Translations under genes and position numbers: made by a program
Shown: piece by piece, positions 1-10,494 of the stretch
Numbering within the stretch: position 1 is the stretch's first letter
How the letters are laid out: each line of letters starts with the position of its first letter
The notes under the pieces: model-generated
Told to the model about the DNA's origin: nothing
The model's database searches: none
Seen by the model: only the letters and a program-made list of their open reading frames with translations
NCBI GenBank assembly: GCA_022410635.1
Contig: JAJVDF010000220.1
Span: 1,167,564-1,231,563 of the forward strand
Origin: Tretioscincus oriximinensis
Lineage: Eukaryota > Chordata > Lepidosauria > Squamata > Gymnophthalmidae
Length of the DNA stretch: 64,000 nucleotides
Direction: 5' to 3'

Positions 1-430
1 AAAAAAAAACAACCCTGACTTGTCAGAAATTCTAGTAGTTCTGATTAAATAATTTCTTGGTCAACCTCAGACAGCTAGCAAATGTTCCCAGTACTCTGCC
101 GGCATTTTCACTCAACCTCCCTCCACANACACACACATCTTGCAAAGCTCTGCTGAATCCTTTCTTAATCTGCATTCCCTTATTCCACTCTTTATAGGGA
201 GCCTCTTACATCATGGAATTAATTCACTGGGACTTACATCAATCAACAACAGAAACATCTTCTTTTAGATCTCAGCCTTTTATCTCTATTTTCATTTCGG
301 AAGTTATTTTCCAAGGAGGCAGTTTCTGGGTAATGGAGAAAGAGAGTCATGCTGAACAGTTTTTAAGTATCTAACTTTGGTAGAGAAAGAAATGCACAGA
401 AGCTTCGAGCTTTATTCTGTAATGTCTCTC
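1..430. other. Unassigned intergenic DNA
   Basis: AT-rich sequence beginning with an A-run. No recognisable repeat or gene. A weak AG...GT pair (about 200-330) encloses an open frame of some 44 codons, but nothing in it looks like a known protein. Confidence 0.5.
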
Positions 431-535
431 AGAATAGGGGGTTATCAGCCATATCCCAGGGTAGACGATGGCAGATCCCATGGGGCATCCCATAGCTTGG
501 ACTAGCATGTGGTTGGCAGTTCTCTATACTAAGGT
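431..535. repeat. Degenerate M2 (Harbinger-like) copy
   Basis: Contains the M2 landmarks: a CAGAATAGG-type arm, ATATCCCA, a GGCAGATCCCA core and CTAGCATGTGGTTGGCAG. The order matches the clearer copy at 9548-9727. The ends are eroded and no target duplication was seen. Confidence 0.35.
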
Positions 536-676
536 ATACAGTATCTCAAAAGGCCAGAGATAACAGCACTAGGATCACCTCCTGAAGGTCAACAGTTTGC
601 AACCGATTCACTGCTGGGTCTTGGNCAAGGATTCTTTTCGGCTCACACTGCGGTGGGTAGAGAAGTTCATGTAACT

Positions 677-1344
677 CAGTCTTTCTCAAAGTAGGCGATA
701 ACGCCCCCTTGTGGGCGCTGGAGGCCTATAGGGGGGCAGTGAGGGGCACAGAGAAGATTGGGGGGCGTTGAAGCGGTTTAGGGGGGCGATGGCTAATTTA
801 TTTATTTTTGCTTTTAACGCAAACTTTACCGCTCCTTTACGCTTAACGCGCGTTTCCTCGTGTGACGCCATCTAGGGGACTAGGCAGGAACTGTTTCCTG
901 TCCGATAGTTGTCAAACTGTACCATAGATGGCGGTAAGCTCCAACGCGAAGCGAGAAGTTTCTAGTCCATTCTCGAAAGTGCTAGGCCCGCCCGCTGCCT
1001 CGTATAAAAGCGCCATCCAGCCAGTCATGTCATTCGACGATATTACGAAAACAAGTGAATTTAGCGACTAGGTAAAGTGCTGTACGTGCGGCGGTGAATA
1101 CGGTGAGTGGTGTCACTAGCAAGTTTTGAATACTCGATTCTTTACTTCGGCATTTTTGAAGACAAAATTTACATTACCCTCATCAGAAAGTCTTATTTTC
1201 ACATGACACACATAATTTAATTATTAAAATAATGACTGCGATTGTGATTCTTAAGATGTAGTAGAGTAAAAAAAAATTGGGGGGCGCTAGAAAATAATTA
1301 ATTCTCGAAGTGGGCNGTAGACAAAATAAGTTTGAGAACCTCTG
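677..1344. mobile_element. Non-autonomous hAT element with intact target duplication
   Basis: The element begins CAGTCTTTCTCAAAG and ends CTTTGAGAACCTCTG-like (TTTGAGAACCTCTG), an imperfect terminal inverted repeat of the hAT CAG..TTCTCAAA type. It is flanked by the perfect 8-bp duplication ATGTAACT at 669-676 and 1345-1352, the length expected for hAT. The inside is CpG-rich between about 820 and 1110, unlike the flanks, and carries a TATA box. No transposase frame remains, so this is probably an internally deleted derivative that kept the 5' promoter region and the 3' end. The retained CpGs suggest a fairly young insertion (inference). Confidence 0.85.
1003..1009 (+). promoter_or_regulatory. 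TATA box inside the hAT element
   Basis: TATAAAA sits in a GC-rich context (CCTCGTATAAAAGCGCC). About 100 bases downstream is CGGTGAGTGG, a plausible splice donor. The arrangement resembles the promoter and first non-coding exon of a hAT transposase gene whose coding part has been lost. The role is inferred from layout only. Confidence 0.4.
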
Positions 1345-1740
1345 ATGTAACTTGAGAAGGGCATAGCTCTTGCCTTGAGAACAAATGCACTATATGCAGT
1401 AACTATTCAGGTCTGTCTACTCCTGCATCTAATTTGATTTCATCTGAGATTCATTTGGAAAGAGAAGGCTTGTATGTAGCTAGGGACTGAAACAACCAAG
1501 GGAATCACAAAACAGAAAATATGTTTATCCTGTAATAGCTAGCTGCTTGCAAGCGTTTCTAGGATCATTGTGGATATATTTAATATGACTGCTATGGAGT
1601 AGCAATAGAAGGTGGATTGCAGGCTACCCTATAGCCCAGAATAAGGCTTAGAACAGGAAGAGTTCCAGATTGATCTTCCCATTCTGCAATACAAGACATA
1701 ATTTCTATTAAGGGCTGCTATAGCTATTGCTTATTATTAT

Positions 1741-1935
1741 CAATGAAATGTTATGTTGCCAATGAGATTTTTAGCACTGCCTTTCATAGTAAGAAACCAT
1801 TCCTAATCACTGGCTGGGTGGGGGCCTGTTTTCTTCCTTTCACACTCCCAACAGCTAACAGAATTCCTGCTCCTAATATTGCATTTTCTAGTGTTTCTGT
1901 GTTATATACGTCAGATTGCTCCCACTGCTAAACTG
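1741..1935 (-). repeat. Degenerate M1 copy, partial
   Basis: Shows the M1 minus-orientation order: CACTGGCTGGGTGGGGGCC, CCTTTCACACT, then ATTCCTGCTCCTA, TTTTCTAGTGTTTCTGTGTT. Both ends are eroded. Confidence 0.45.
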
Positions 1936-2141
1936 GGGCAAGATAGATTTCCAGATGTCTTTCTATACAGCCTCATAATTCAGGCCAGAGGCACCTTTTA
2001 TAAACATTTATGAAATGTGTGTTATGTATACATAGAAAGAAATCATAAAATCCTTCACAGAAAATTCTTAAACTTTTGTGAATATTTTCCACCTGTAAAA
2101 TAAATGTAAGGTTTTTTGCAACATCAAATAGGAGTTTAGAA

Positions 2142-2345
2142 TAGGCTGACCAGATGACCCCTTTTTGGGGGGGTTTGAAAACCCGTTTTTGGGGTGCCTC
2201 CTGGTTTTTTCTGAGGGAAAAAAAATAAAAAAAATAATTGTTTAAAAAAAAACTTTTTTTGAAAACAATTATGCAGAAAAAAACTGGGAGGCACCCCAAA
2301 ACTGGGTTTTTAAACCCCCCTAAAAGGGGTCATCTGGTCAGCCTA
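2142..2345. mobile_element. hAT-type MITE, family T1
   Basis: About 204 bp with near-perfect terminal inverted repeats starting TAGGCTGACCAGATGACCCC and ending with its complement. The AT-rich middle lets the whole element fold as a hairpin. It is flanked by GTTTAGAA (2134-2141) and GTCTAGAA (2346-2353), an 8-bp duplication with one mismatch, which fits hAT. No coding content. A longer relative lies at 2813-3350. Confidence 0.75.
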
Positions 2346-2387
2346 GTCTAGAATACATAGGTGGTGTTACTCTATAAACTTCTTTAG

Positions 2388-3495
2388 NGGGAAAAGAAAT
2401 GGAAGCAGAGATTGCAGCCATAAAATTGAAAGATGCTGCAGAAAGCTGTGATAGGTCTCGACGAAGACATTACATTGCTAACAAAGGTCTGTATAATTCA
2501 AGCTATGGTTTTCCCAGTAGTAATATATGGTTATGATCATTGGATCATAATGAGCACTGGGTGCTGAAGAACTGGTGCTTTTGAATTGTATTACTGGACA
2601 ATACTTTTGTGGGCTCCCTGGAGCAAAACAAGGACAAATCAGCCAATGCTAAGAGAACTAATCCCAACTGCTCATTGGAAGCATAAATCCTAAAATCTCA
2701 AATGCTTTGACCATGTAATAAAAAGGCAGGACTCACAGGAAAAGACCTTTATGCTGGGAAAGAAGGAAGGCCGAAGGGAAAGGACGTGAGCAAGGATGAG
2801 GTGGATAGATGTAGACTGACCAGATTTTCTGAGACCCAAACAGGGANAATTAATATTCATGTTAATTTGCATATTCATAAATATGCAATTACCCACCAAC
2901 ATGCTTTCCCTTCCAAAATTCCCGACGAAAAATCGGTGAATTTTTTTAAGTGTGCGAGAATTTCTAAACCGAGAATTTTTGGAGTACATCAGAATTTTTT
3001 AATTTTTTTACAGAGGGGAAGGTGCCTTCAGAANCTGGCCCCAGTTGTCAGAACCCCTTAGTAGTGGTGCAGCGATTTTTTTTAAAAAAAATCTTTTTTT
3101 GAAGTATGTGAGAAAGTTTTGAAGTGTATGAGAATTTTTATTTTTTACTGAGGGGAGGGTGCCTTCAGGAGCTGGTCTCAGATGCCAGAGCTCCCTAGTG
3201 GTGCTGCAATGATTTTTTTTTCAAAAAAACAAATTAAAAAAAATTTGCTCAGCAAAAATCGGGGAAATGGTGCCCCACCCCCCAGAAGAGCGGGGTAGAA
3301 ACCCCAAAACTGGGTCCCCCCCCCAAAAAAGGGGGCATCTGATCAGCCTAATAGATGTGTCATGAAAGAAACAAACATGAACATGGGCAGACTTTGGGAG
3401 GCAGTGGAAAACAGAGGGGGCTATCAGGCTGTGCTCCTTGAGGTCATAAAGAGTCTGATACNATTGAATGACTGATCAACATTATCAACAACAAG
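2388..3495 (+). mobile_element. BovB/RTE LINE 3' relic, interrupted
   Basis: The sense strand follows the 3' part of the BovB/RTE reverse-transcriptase ORF. Recognisable stretches are GCAGCCATAAAATTGAAAGA, ACATTACATTGCTAACAAAG, GGTTTTCCCAGTAGTAATAT, then GGAAAAGACCTTTATGCTGGGAAAG, and after the interruption AAAGAGTCTGATAC followed by ACTGATCAACA. These correspond to the 'DKTLMLGK...KESDTTE' protein end and the short terminal repeat of BovB. Frameshifts and stops are present, so it is dead. A hAT MITE splits it at 2813-3350. BovB in squamates is established knowledge and supports the host assignment. Confidence 0.8.
2813..3350. mobile_element. hAT-type MITE T1, long form, inside BovB
   Basis: The ends (AGACTGACCAGAT and ATCTGATCAGCCTA) match the termini of the 2142-2345 MITE. 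The flanks carry the 8-bp duplication ATAGATGT at 2805-2812 and 3351-3358. The interior (about 538 bp) has two diverged direct copies of a GGTGCCTTCAG(A/G)A(G)CTGG segment near 3020 and 3160, each followed by an A/T homopolymer block. Insertion into BovB makes it younger than that LINE. Confidence 0.75.
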
Positions 3496-3734
3496 CAATA
3501 TTGTAGGAAAGGCATAATTCAGTACCTGGAAACATTCAGATTAATGAAAAACAGCTTCTTAGAAGACTGGGTTTAAAAGGAAACCTATAACAAGGTTTGC
3601 TTTTAACAGTGTCAGTTGGCTATGATTCTGTCCAATAAGACTCCCTGGACTACCATTTGAAAAAGACTCAAGTNTGGGTGGGCAGAAAACATATGTCTCC
3701 GAATATAAATGCAACGAACAAAAATGCGTGACTA

Positions 3735-4320
3735 TTTATTTTTTTATTTATTTTATTTTTTAGTACTTTTATCCCGCCCTTCACCCTAAGGTCGCAGGGC
3801 GGCTTACAACATTAAAATAGCGTAACAGTTAAAAACAGTGACCCCCAAACCCTCCCCACCCATTCACCACCACCCCCAGGCGTGAGCCCGGCCGGGAGGT
3901 CCCCTAACTACCAAGTGCCCGGGTGAAGAGGTAGGTCTTCACCAGACGACGGAATGTTAACAAAGATGTCGCCTGGCGAGCCTCAAGAGGGAGGCTATTC
4001 CATAATTGGGGGGCTACCGCTGAGAAGGCTCTTTTGCGTGCCCCAGTTGTTCTCCATGAAGAGGGCACCACGAGCCTATTCTCCCCAGCGGACCTGAGGC
4101 AGCGGGTTGGCCTGTACAGGAGTAGACGGTCCCTTAGGTACGCANGTCCCAAGCCGTTTAGGACTTTATATGTCAAAACAAGCACTTTGAATTGGGCTCG
4201 GAAGCGAATTGGAAGCCAGTGCAGTTGTTTCAGGATCGGGGTAATATGGGCCCGACCCGGGGTCCCGGTCAGCAGCCGGGCCGGCATATTTTGCACCAGC
4301 TCCAGCCTCCGGACAGACTA
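3735..4320 (-). mobile_element. L2-clade LINE 3' end, 5'-truncated
   Basis: On the minus strand a near-open frame of 130 residues (4296 to 3904) reads through the C-terminal end of an L2-type ORF2. It has ITPILKQLHWLPIRFRAQFK, YKVLNGLG, a CLRSAGENRLVVPS segment and LWNSLPLEAR, all hallmarks of the L2 end. Downstream is a GC-rich hairpin (CGCCCTGCGACC/GGTGAAGGGCGGG) and an (ATTT)n tail at 3730-3762. One N lies inside the frame. The intact frame implies a younger copy than the other L2 relics here. Confidence 0.8.
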
Positions 4321-4459
4321 GTGAATACTATTTTCCTGATGCAAGCTGCTACTCATGACGTCAATTAAAATCTTTGAAATCAAACAATCTATATTTTAAA
4401 AATATAAATGTAGATCTGCTGGCTACGCAGAGCCAAAATAAAATAAAACTTACATGAAC

Positions 4460-4565
4460 ATTTGTGGACTAATGCTGGATCAGGCCACAGATAGCCTAGT
4501 CCAACATCCATACAGTAGCCTACCAATTGCGCCTGCCATTTTCAAGCAGAAGAATGCAAAACTTC
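4460..4565 (-). repeat. Old CR1 3' end fragment
   Basis: Antisense CR1 3' landmarks are GCTGGATCAGGCCACAG, then CTAGTCCAACATCC and CCAATTGCGCCTG. Highly diverged, tail lost. Confidence 0.4.
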
Positions 4566-5116
4566 ACTTACTCTCAACTCCTAAAAAAGAGTTTTAGAAT
4601 GCTTTCCCCAAAACAAAGTCTTATTCTAGACAAGTCATCCGATGAAAATAACATCACGCTGTTCAGTTAAACACAAGCAATCATAAATAATAATAAAAAA
4701 TACATCAATTAAAATTTACAGAGAGAGCATAAAATGCAATGATATTTCCGGACTGCTAGGGTTCTACATCATATAATAGCACCACAGTCATACCCTGTAC
4801 AGTTTTATCTTGATAAAGTCTTAAATTCAATCAAAACTCTCTCCCTTGGATCTCCCAGCAGTGAGCAATGCAGCAAATAAGAGTTCTGATTCGTCCAGTG
4901 AATCATAGCCATACATTCTTACAGGCTGAGAAAGTGGAAATTCCAAGTAATTCATCTCCAAATTTATCAGAAGTACTACATCAAACAGCTAGTGTCTCAG
5001 AATAATCTGCTTTAGCATGCTTTTNAAAAAAATACTTAGCAGATAGAGTGGACCCAGTTACCATTCTGAAGATGTTTAATGCCTTCTTCAGAAACCAGGC
5101 CTCCTCTATCGTATTT
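4566..5116. other. Unassigned DNA
   Basis: AT-rich, several stops in all frames, no clear repeat. The minus strand between 4700 and 5100 has the look of a decayed LINE 3' UTR, but no protein similarity could be read. Confidence 0.4.
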
Positions 5117-6310
5117 AGAGGTTTTTTGCACTTACCTTCCGGGGAGGGGGGATGCTAGGAACCACTCACAAGGGAAATGTTTCCTTGCTTACATTGTCCT
5201 CAGGAGAAGCATTCCTGCCCCTAGGTCAGGAGCAGGACGGGTATGAGAAACTAGCCTTTCTAAATGCCTTGCTGCTCTCTCCATCAGTCTGGGAGTTGTG
5301 CACGAATTGTTTATATTTTATCCGAAAATTCACCCACGTACGGGGTATGAACTTTCATGCAGCAATGCACAAGAAAATTTGCCTCACTTCATTTCCCGCT
5401 TCCAGAAAGGGTGACCGTCGTGACATCACTTCCAGTCCCACCCTGTTAGTGACATCATCACCAAATTCTGCACGTATGCAAAGCATGCGTGGTGATCCCC
5501 CAATGCCCAAGATTTTCAGGTTTTGACCCAAATATTCATGCTTTTCATAGCTGTAAATGAGTGAAAACCTGTCATGTGACATGCAGAAGACAAAAGGCCT
5601 GGAATACTGCATGGCATTTACATGTCATATCAGAAAGTTTCCAGGCACAGGAACGATTATGGACTGCTTAAATGGTGTCCACACAAGGTATGTTTAAGAT
5701 AAATTTAAGAGTGCTTTTTTTTTTCAATTATATTTTATTAATATTATTATTGGTAACGTTGTTATTACAGTGGTATAGCAGTGATTGGTACAATATTTTG
5801 CAAATCACATTGTACAATATAAATTTATAAGAACATTTATCATAGAGATAATAATACAATGGTTATACATTCCACGTTACCATATATCTTGTACCCACCC
5901 CCCACCCAATATCCCTCCCCTCCCCCACCACCTAGGAAATCAAGTTAAAAGAGCCTTACATAATATGCAATTGGGAAATAAGCTGTATAATGTACCTAAT
6001 GATAGAATCTTGTCTATTTACACTGAAATTTATTAAGCTTTTCCAATTATTTCTCCAGGTATGATTTATGGTAAAACCTTGTAAATACAACCTTTTTTCC
6101 CAGATGGCCTCTTGTAGCATAAATTCTCCTAAATAGTCATACCAAAGATTTAGAGACCATTGTGCCTTATCTTTCCAACCCCTGGCTACAACTAAATGTG
6201 CTTATGTAGTGACCGGGCAATAGTAAAGCAATTANCAGTGCAAATGGTGCTCTATCCCTGCTAACCTTTTGGACTAATCCCCAATCAAAGTGCTAAAAGG
6301 CCCCATGTGC
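5117..6310 (-). repeat. M1 copy, split by an L1
   Basis: The left end GTTTTTTGCACTTACCTTCC matches the M1 terminus. Next come GAAGCATTCCTGCCCCTAGG, then AGGCCTGGAATACTG and GGCACAGGAACGATTATGG. After the L1 it resumes with GACCGGGCAATAGTAAAGC and ends CAATCAAAGTGCTAAAAGGC. Open frames here are chance readings of the repeat. Confidence 0.65.
5717..6197 (-). mobile_element. 5'-truncated L1 LINE nested in M1
   Basis: Minus strand: an uninterrupted frame encodes the last ~75 residues of an L1-clade ORF2 (AHLVVARGWKDKAQW, LWYDYLGEFMLQEAIW, then TWRNNWK and a stop near 5957). A G-rich 3' UTR with AATAAA-like signals and an A-tail (T-run 5717-5724) follow. The short direct repeat GTGCTT (5711-5716 and 6198-6203) fits target-primed insertion into M1. 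The absence of stops suggests a recent insertion. Confidence 0.8.
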
Positions 6311-6934
6311 TCTTTATTTCTATGCTGCCTCAAATTCTCCAACGTAGAAAGAATAAGCTTGGCACATGCCCCATACAACTATAGCTCTTACTTCATGTAT
6401 GCATATTTGCTAGGATCCTTTTCCTCCCTCTCACACACACAAGTGCACAATTCCTATTATACACATACAATCACCCAAAATATACAAACAGGATCTTATC
6501 TCATAATATGCANGATAATTACAACACTCTGCCTTGCCGAAACTGGAGAGGCACTGGAAAGGCAGCCAAATGGTGCCATCCTCCTTGTCAGGTGTTGTTA
6601 CTTGCTTCCTCCTTCTGTCAACTGGATCTCCTCCAAACTGCCTAAATACCCAACCACTCAGTAGCCTTGGCATTCTAAGGTGTAGCTATTGGGCAAAAGT
6701 GCTTTCCATACTAGAAAAAAGGAAGCTTGAGTTTGGTCGCATGAGCATATCTACACAGTTTTCTGGACAACTGCACAGACGTTGTTTTCACTGTCTTTCC
6801 CCCCTGATGTTCTGTTTCAACAATAACATCAAACTAGGTGAAGAAGATGTACAACATAACTTTAAGTGCAGCACAGCATAAGAATAGGCAGCAGCAGGAA
6901 AAGAAATACTGTTCAATGAGAAGTGACAGAATTG
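6311..6934. other. Unassigned DNA
   Basis: No repeat family recognised. Overlapping open frames on both strands (about 6290-6880) contain no familiar protein motif and look like chance. Confidence 0.4.
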
Positions 6935-7531
6935 GCACAAATGAGAAAAGTAGATCAAGGGTCTGGAGCACCTCCCTTACGAAGCAAGGCTGCAACGTCT
7001 GGGCCTCTTCAGCCTTGAAAGGAGACGTTTGAGGGGTGATCTGATTGAAGTGTACAAAATCATGCATGGGATCGACAGGGTGAATAGAGAAAAAATGTTT
7101 TCTCTATCACACAACACAAGGACCAGNGGGCCCTCCTTAAAACTGTTGGGTAGAAAAGTGAGAACAGACAAAGGGAAGTATTTTTTCACCCAGAGGGTCG
7201 TCGGCCTGTGGAATTTACTTCCTGAAGAGGTAGTGGCAGCTAACAGCTTGGATAGTTTCAAGACAGGACTGGACAGGTTTATGGACACTAAGGGTATAAA
7301 TGGGTCCTAAGATGGATGTCTGGATGTCGCCTCCCGGATGGAGCAGCAGGCAGGACTCTTGAGATACCATTTGCAGGGAGTCATGAAGAGGAGCATATTT
7401 TGCTTTCCTCTGTTCGGACTGCCCAGGTGCATCTGGTGGGCCTCTGTGTGACACAGAACGCTGGACTTGATGGGCTGTGGCCTGATCCAGTAGGGCTCTT
7501 CTTATGTTCTTTCTTATGTTATGTTAGAAGG
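6935..7531 (+). mobile_element. CR1-A LINE 3' end
   Basis: Reads the C-terminal part of CR1 ORF2: EHLPYEARLQRLGLFSLERR-like codons, GDLIEVYKIMHGIDRVNRE, KYFFTQRVVGLWNLLP and a stop after TKGINGS (7308). The CR1-A 3' UTR (GGACTTGATGGGCTGTGGCC) and a short CTTATGTT tail follow. A single N interrupts it at 7127. The 5' end is ragged near 6935. Confidence 0.8.
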
Positions 7532-7885
7532 AAGTGCTGAAAGCCAGTAACAGAATGGATTGCCATCAGCAATATCCATGGATAGTGACACTTTAATGCT
7601 GACCCTAAACTCTTTTTTTAACCCACTGCCTATGCACAGGTGGGACTTACATGGGGCCTGATAGTTTGGCCTTTCTCAATGAACTGAGCCGAATGTCAGA
7701 GCTGTTTCCGAGTGCGATGGCACTTAGCAAACTCAAATACTGCTCTACATCTGACTGAGTAAGTTGCTGTCAATTTCATTGTCAGGAGAACGTCCCATTT
7801 GCTATACAGACTCCTCTGCTTCTGAGCTTTTCTCAAAGCCAAGGGAATCAGGATCAACAGGCACGTCCACATCTGATTCTGCACA
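7532..7885. other. Unassigned DNA
   Basis: No gene or repeat recognised between the CR1-A tail and the SINE. Confidence 0.4.
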
Positions 7886-8182
7886 CATGGTACAGATAGC
7901 TCAGTTGCTAAGCAATCTCTCTCTCATCTGGGAGATGGGGTTTCGAAGCCCTGTGTCAGATGTGGGGAGAGGTGAGCACCTTCCACTAGCCTGTAGCTCT
8001 AGCCAACCCAGCTATTCGAAAGCATAAATAGCAACTGACTGCAAGTAGATACATGGGAACCACCACAGCCTGGTGGGAGAGATAGAATGTCAACCTTTGG
8101 GCAAAATACCCTTGTAAGCCGCTTTGAGTCCCTTTGAAAGGTAAAAAAAGCGGGCTATAAGAACCCAGTTCTTCTTCTTCTA
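7886..8182 (+). mobile_element. SINE-1 (tRNA-derived)
   Basis: The tRNA-like head carries a pol III A box (GATAGCTCAGTTGC) and B box (GGTTTCGAAGCCC). Next come the body segments AGCCAACCCAGCTATTCGAA and ACCACAGCCTGGTGG, then a 3' hairpin (GTAAGCCGCTTTGAG...AAAGCGGGCTATAAG) and a short TTC tail. The A-box region is diverged, so this is not one of the youngest copies. Confidence 0.8.
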
Positions 8183-8286
8183 AATACTCAATCTGATTTT
8201 GTTTCATTGCCAATATTGGGCAGGATTGATAAGGAGCAATCCAAAAGTTAAAGGGTATATATATTTCCATATATTTAGTCAGAGCT

Positions 8287-8294
8287 TTGAAGAA

Positions 8295-8368
<74 letters not shown>

Positions 8369-8444
8369 AGAAGAGGAAGAAGAAGAAGAGGAAGAGGAAG
8401 AAGAAGAAGAGGAAGAAGAAGAAGAGGAAGAAGAAGAAGAAGAT
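8287..8444. repeat. GAA/GAG microsatellite
   Basis: An almost pure purine tract of GAAGAAGAG units. It lies next to a minus-strand SINE-1 whose 3' tail is the same trinucleotide, so it probably grew from that tail. The long Glu/Lys/Phe open frames across it are artefacts. Confidence 0.9.
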
Positions 8445-8475
8445 CTTAAAGCATGGGCACATTTACATGAACAAC

Positions 8476-8780
8476 AAGAAGAACTCGGTTCTTATACCCC
8501 ACTTTTCTCACCTTCCAAAGGGACTCAAAGCGGCTTACAAGGATATATTTTGCCCGAAGGCTCCCATTCTATCTTCCCCACCAGGCTGTGGTGGTTCCCA
8601 TGTATCTACTTGCAGTCAGTTGCAATTTCTTGCAATTCATGGTTTCGAATAGCTGGGTTGGCTAGAGCTACAGGCTAGTGGAAGCTGCTCACCCCTCCCC
8701 ACGTCCCACACAGGGCTTCAAAACCCGATCTCCCAGGCGAGAGACGAATTCCTAAGCAACTGAGCTATCCGTGCCTGCTT
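8476..8780 (-). mobile_element. SINE-1, full length, reverse
   Basis: Complete from the GAA tail (8476) through the 3' hairpin and body to the tRNA-like head ending GAGCTATCCGTGCCTGC. The B box complement GGGCTTCAAAACCC has lost the CpG (TTCGAA changed to TTCAAA). Confidence 0.85.
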
Positions 8781-8857
8781 TTTTGCCAAAAAGATCCTAC
8801 ACAACATTGTGCTTCTCTTGCTCATGGACATAGAGAAAAGTTCCTTCTGTTGACCAG

Positions 8858-9145
8858 TTAGAATCTTAGAATTATAGAGTTGGAAGGGAACTCCAGGGTC
8901 ATTGGGTCTAACCCTCTGCTCAATAAAGGATTCACTAAACCATCCCAGACAGATGGCTGTTCAGCTTCTAGCAATAGAGAACTCACTATCTCCTGTGGCA
9001 ACCTGTCCCACTGATTTATTAANCTTATTGTCAGAAAGTTTTTTTTCTCATGTTGTAATCTAAATCTATTTCTTTGCATTTTCATCCCATTGTTACTAGT
9101 TCTTCCATGTGCCACTGAGAACAAAGTTGATCCCTCTGTGACAGC
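8858..9145 (-). mobile_element. CR1-B LINE 3' end
   Basis: Antisense CR1-B: the tail side ATAGAGTTGGAAGGGAAC, TCAATAAAGGATTCACTAAA, then the ORF2 end (INQWDRLPQEIVSS and FSVAHGRTSNNGMK). Stops and an N break the frame. Confidence 0.75.
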
Positions 9146-9320
9146 CTGGGATACTTAGGACCAAAGTCATATAGAGCTTTAAAGGAGATGGCTGGTGCTG
9201 TGAATTGAATCTGGAAGCAGATGGGCAGCCAATGCAGTTTTCAAGCAATGTGTTTCCATCTAAGGGCTCTATGGGGAAAATTCTGGCAGCTGTTTCTGCA
9301 AACCTCCAAATGTTTTTCAA
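9146..9320 (-). repeat. Old L2 fragment
   Basis: Antisense to the L2 ORF2 end: GACCAAAGTCATATAGAGC, GAATTGAATCTGGAAGCAG, GGCAGCCAATGCAG, matching the segment order in the L2 copy at 3735-4320. A short sense-strand L2 piece (TATTGCAATGTGCTCTATAT) follows at 9327. Confidence 0.5.
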
Positions 9321-9547
9321 GTTAGGTTATTGCAATGTGCTCTATATAGAGCTAACTGTGATCTGACTACAGCATAAGCCACTAATGCCAGAGCAAATTT
9401 CTCAAACACATCATGACACCATGCAATCTGACTACAGGGTCAGGATTTCAATTAGAGGAAAATCTAGGATAGAGTCATTTCAAAGAAATAACCATGTCTT
9501 AGTCCAGAAATTTTAGCAAGGGGGGCTTGTAGCACTTTAGAGACTAA

Positions 9548-9727
9548 GGCCCCATCCACACGCGGACTTATTCTGGGTCATATCTTGGGAAAGAGCTTGG
9601 CTACCCACATGCCAGTATAGTGTATGGCAGGCCCCAATCGTGGCCTGCCATTGTCTACACTAGCAAGTGGTTGGCAGGCTCCTATTCCAAGGGACAGCCC
9701 AGAATAAGGCTACGTGTGGATGCAGCC
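9548..9727. mobile_element. M2, Harbinger-like MITE, best copy
   Basis: 180 bp with long imperfect inverted repeats: GGCCCCATCCACACGCGGAC with CTTATTCTGGG at the left and CCCAGAATAAGG with GTGTGGATGCAGCC at the right. The flanking trinucleotide TAA at 9545-9547 and 9728-9730 is the target duplication typical of PIF-Harbinger. No coding sequence. Other, older copies occur through the window. Confidence 0.65.
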
Positions 9728-9883
9728 TAAGGTAGGCGGCAAATCTATTTCTTCAGATGTCACCTTTTTAGCCATTCCTTCTTAGGGTGGAATCAGGTAC
9801 GCTTAATGAGGCACTCTCTGGACAAAAATGTGAAACTGTAATAACACACATTTCCTTTTGCATTTTCCTTACCCACCTCAAAC

Positions 9884-10494
9884 ACAATCCTGGGATGTAT
9901 CAAGGGGGGCATCGAATCTCCCTCATGTGAAGTTATTATTCCTCTCTACAGTACATTGGTACGACCACACTTGGAATACTGTGTTCAGTTCTGGGGGCCC
10001 CCAATTTAAAAAAGACATTGATAAACTAGAGCAAGTACAAAAGAGAGTTACAAGGATGGTGAGTGGTCTGGAAACCATGTCCTATGAGGAACGGTTAAAG
10101 GATNTGGGGATGTTTAGTCTGCAAAAGGGAAGACTGAGAGGAGACCTGCTAGCTGTCTACAAATATCTGAAGGGCTGTCACAGAGCAGAGGGNTCAGCAC
10201 TGTTCTCATTAGCAAANGGAAGGACTANAAACAATGGAATNAAACNGCAAGGGAGNANATTTAGATTAGATATCAGAAAAAAACTTTCTAACAGTCAGGG
10301 TGATAAACCAGTGGAACAGTTTGCCACAGGGGGTGGTGAGTTCGCCTTCCCTGGAAGTCTTCAAACAGAGACTGGATAGTCATCTTTCTGGGATGGTTTA
10401 ATGAATCCTGCATCGAGCAGGGGGTTGGACTCGATAACCCTGGAGGTCCCTTCCAACTCTATGATTCCATGATTCTATGATTCTATGATTCAAA
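9884..10494 (+). mobile_element. CR1-B LINE 3' end
   Basis: Sense copy. It reads [20 protein letters not shown] codons, [35 protein letters not shown] and [12 protein letters not shown], followed by the CR1-B UTR and a repeated ATGATTCT tail (10457-10494). Seven Ns cluster at 10192-10258. Confidence 0.8.

Noticed and set aside
200..330. Possible exon between TTTATAG and TGG|GTAATGG
   Set aside because: Only about 44 codons, weak polypyrimidine tract, reading not protein-like enough.
5152..5612. 124- and 85-codon frames on opposite strands
   Set aside because: They fall inside an M1 copy; the same family elsewhere is full of stops in these frames.
8199..8678. Long Glu-rich and Lys-rich open frames, and the Phe/Leu-rich frame on the other strand
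   Set aside because: They are translations of the GAA/GAG microsatellite joined to a SINE; no gene signals.
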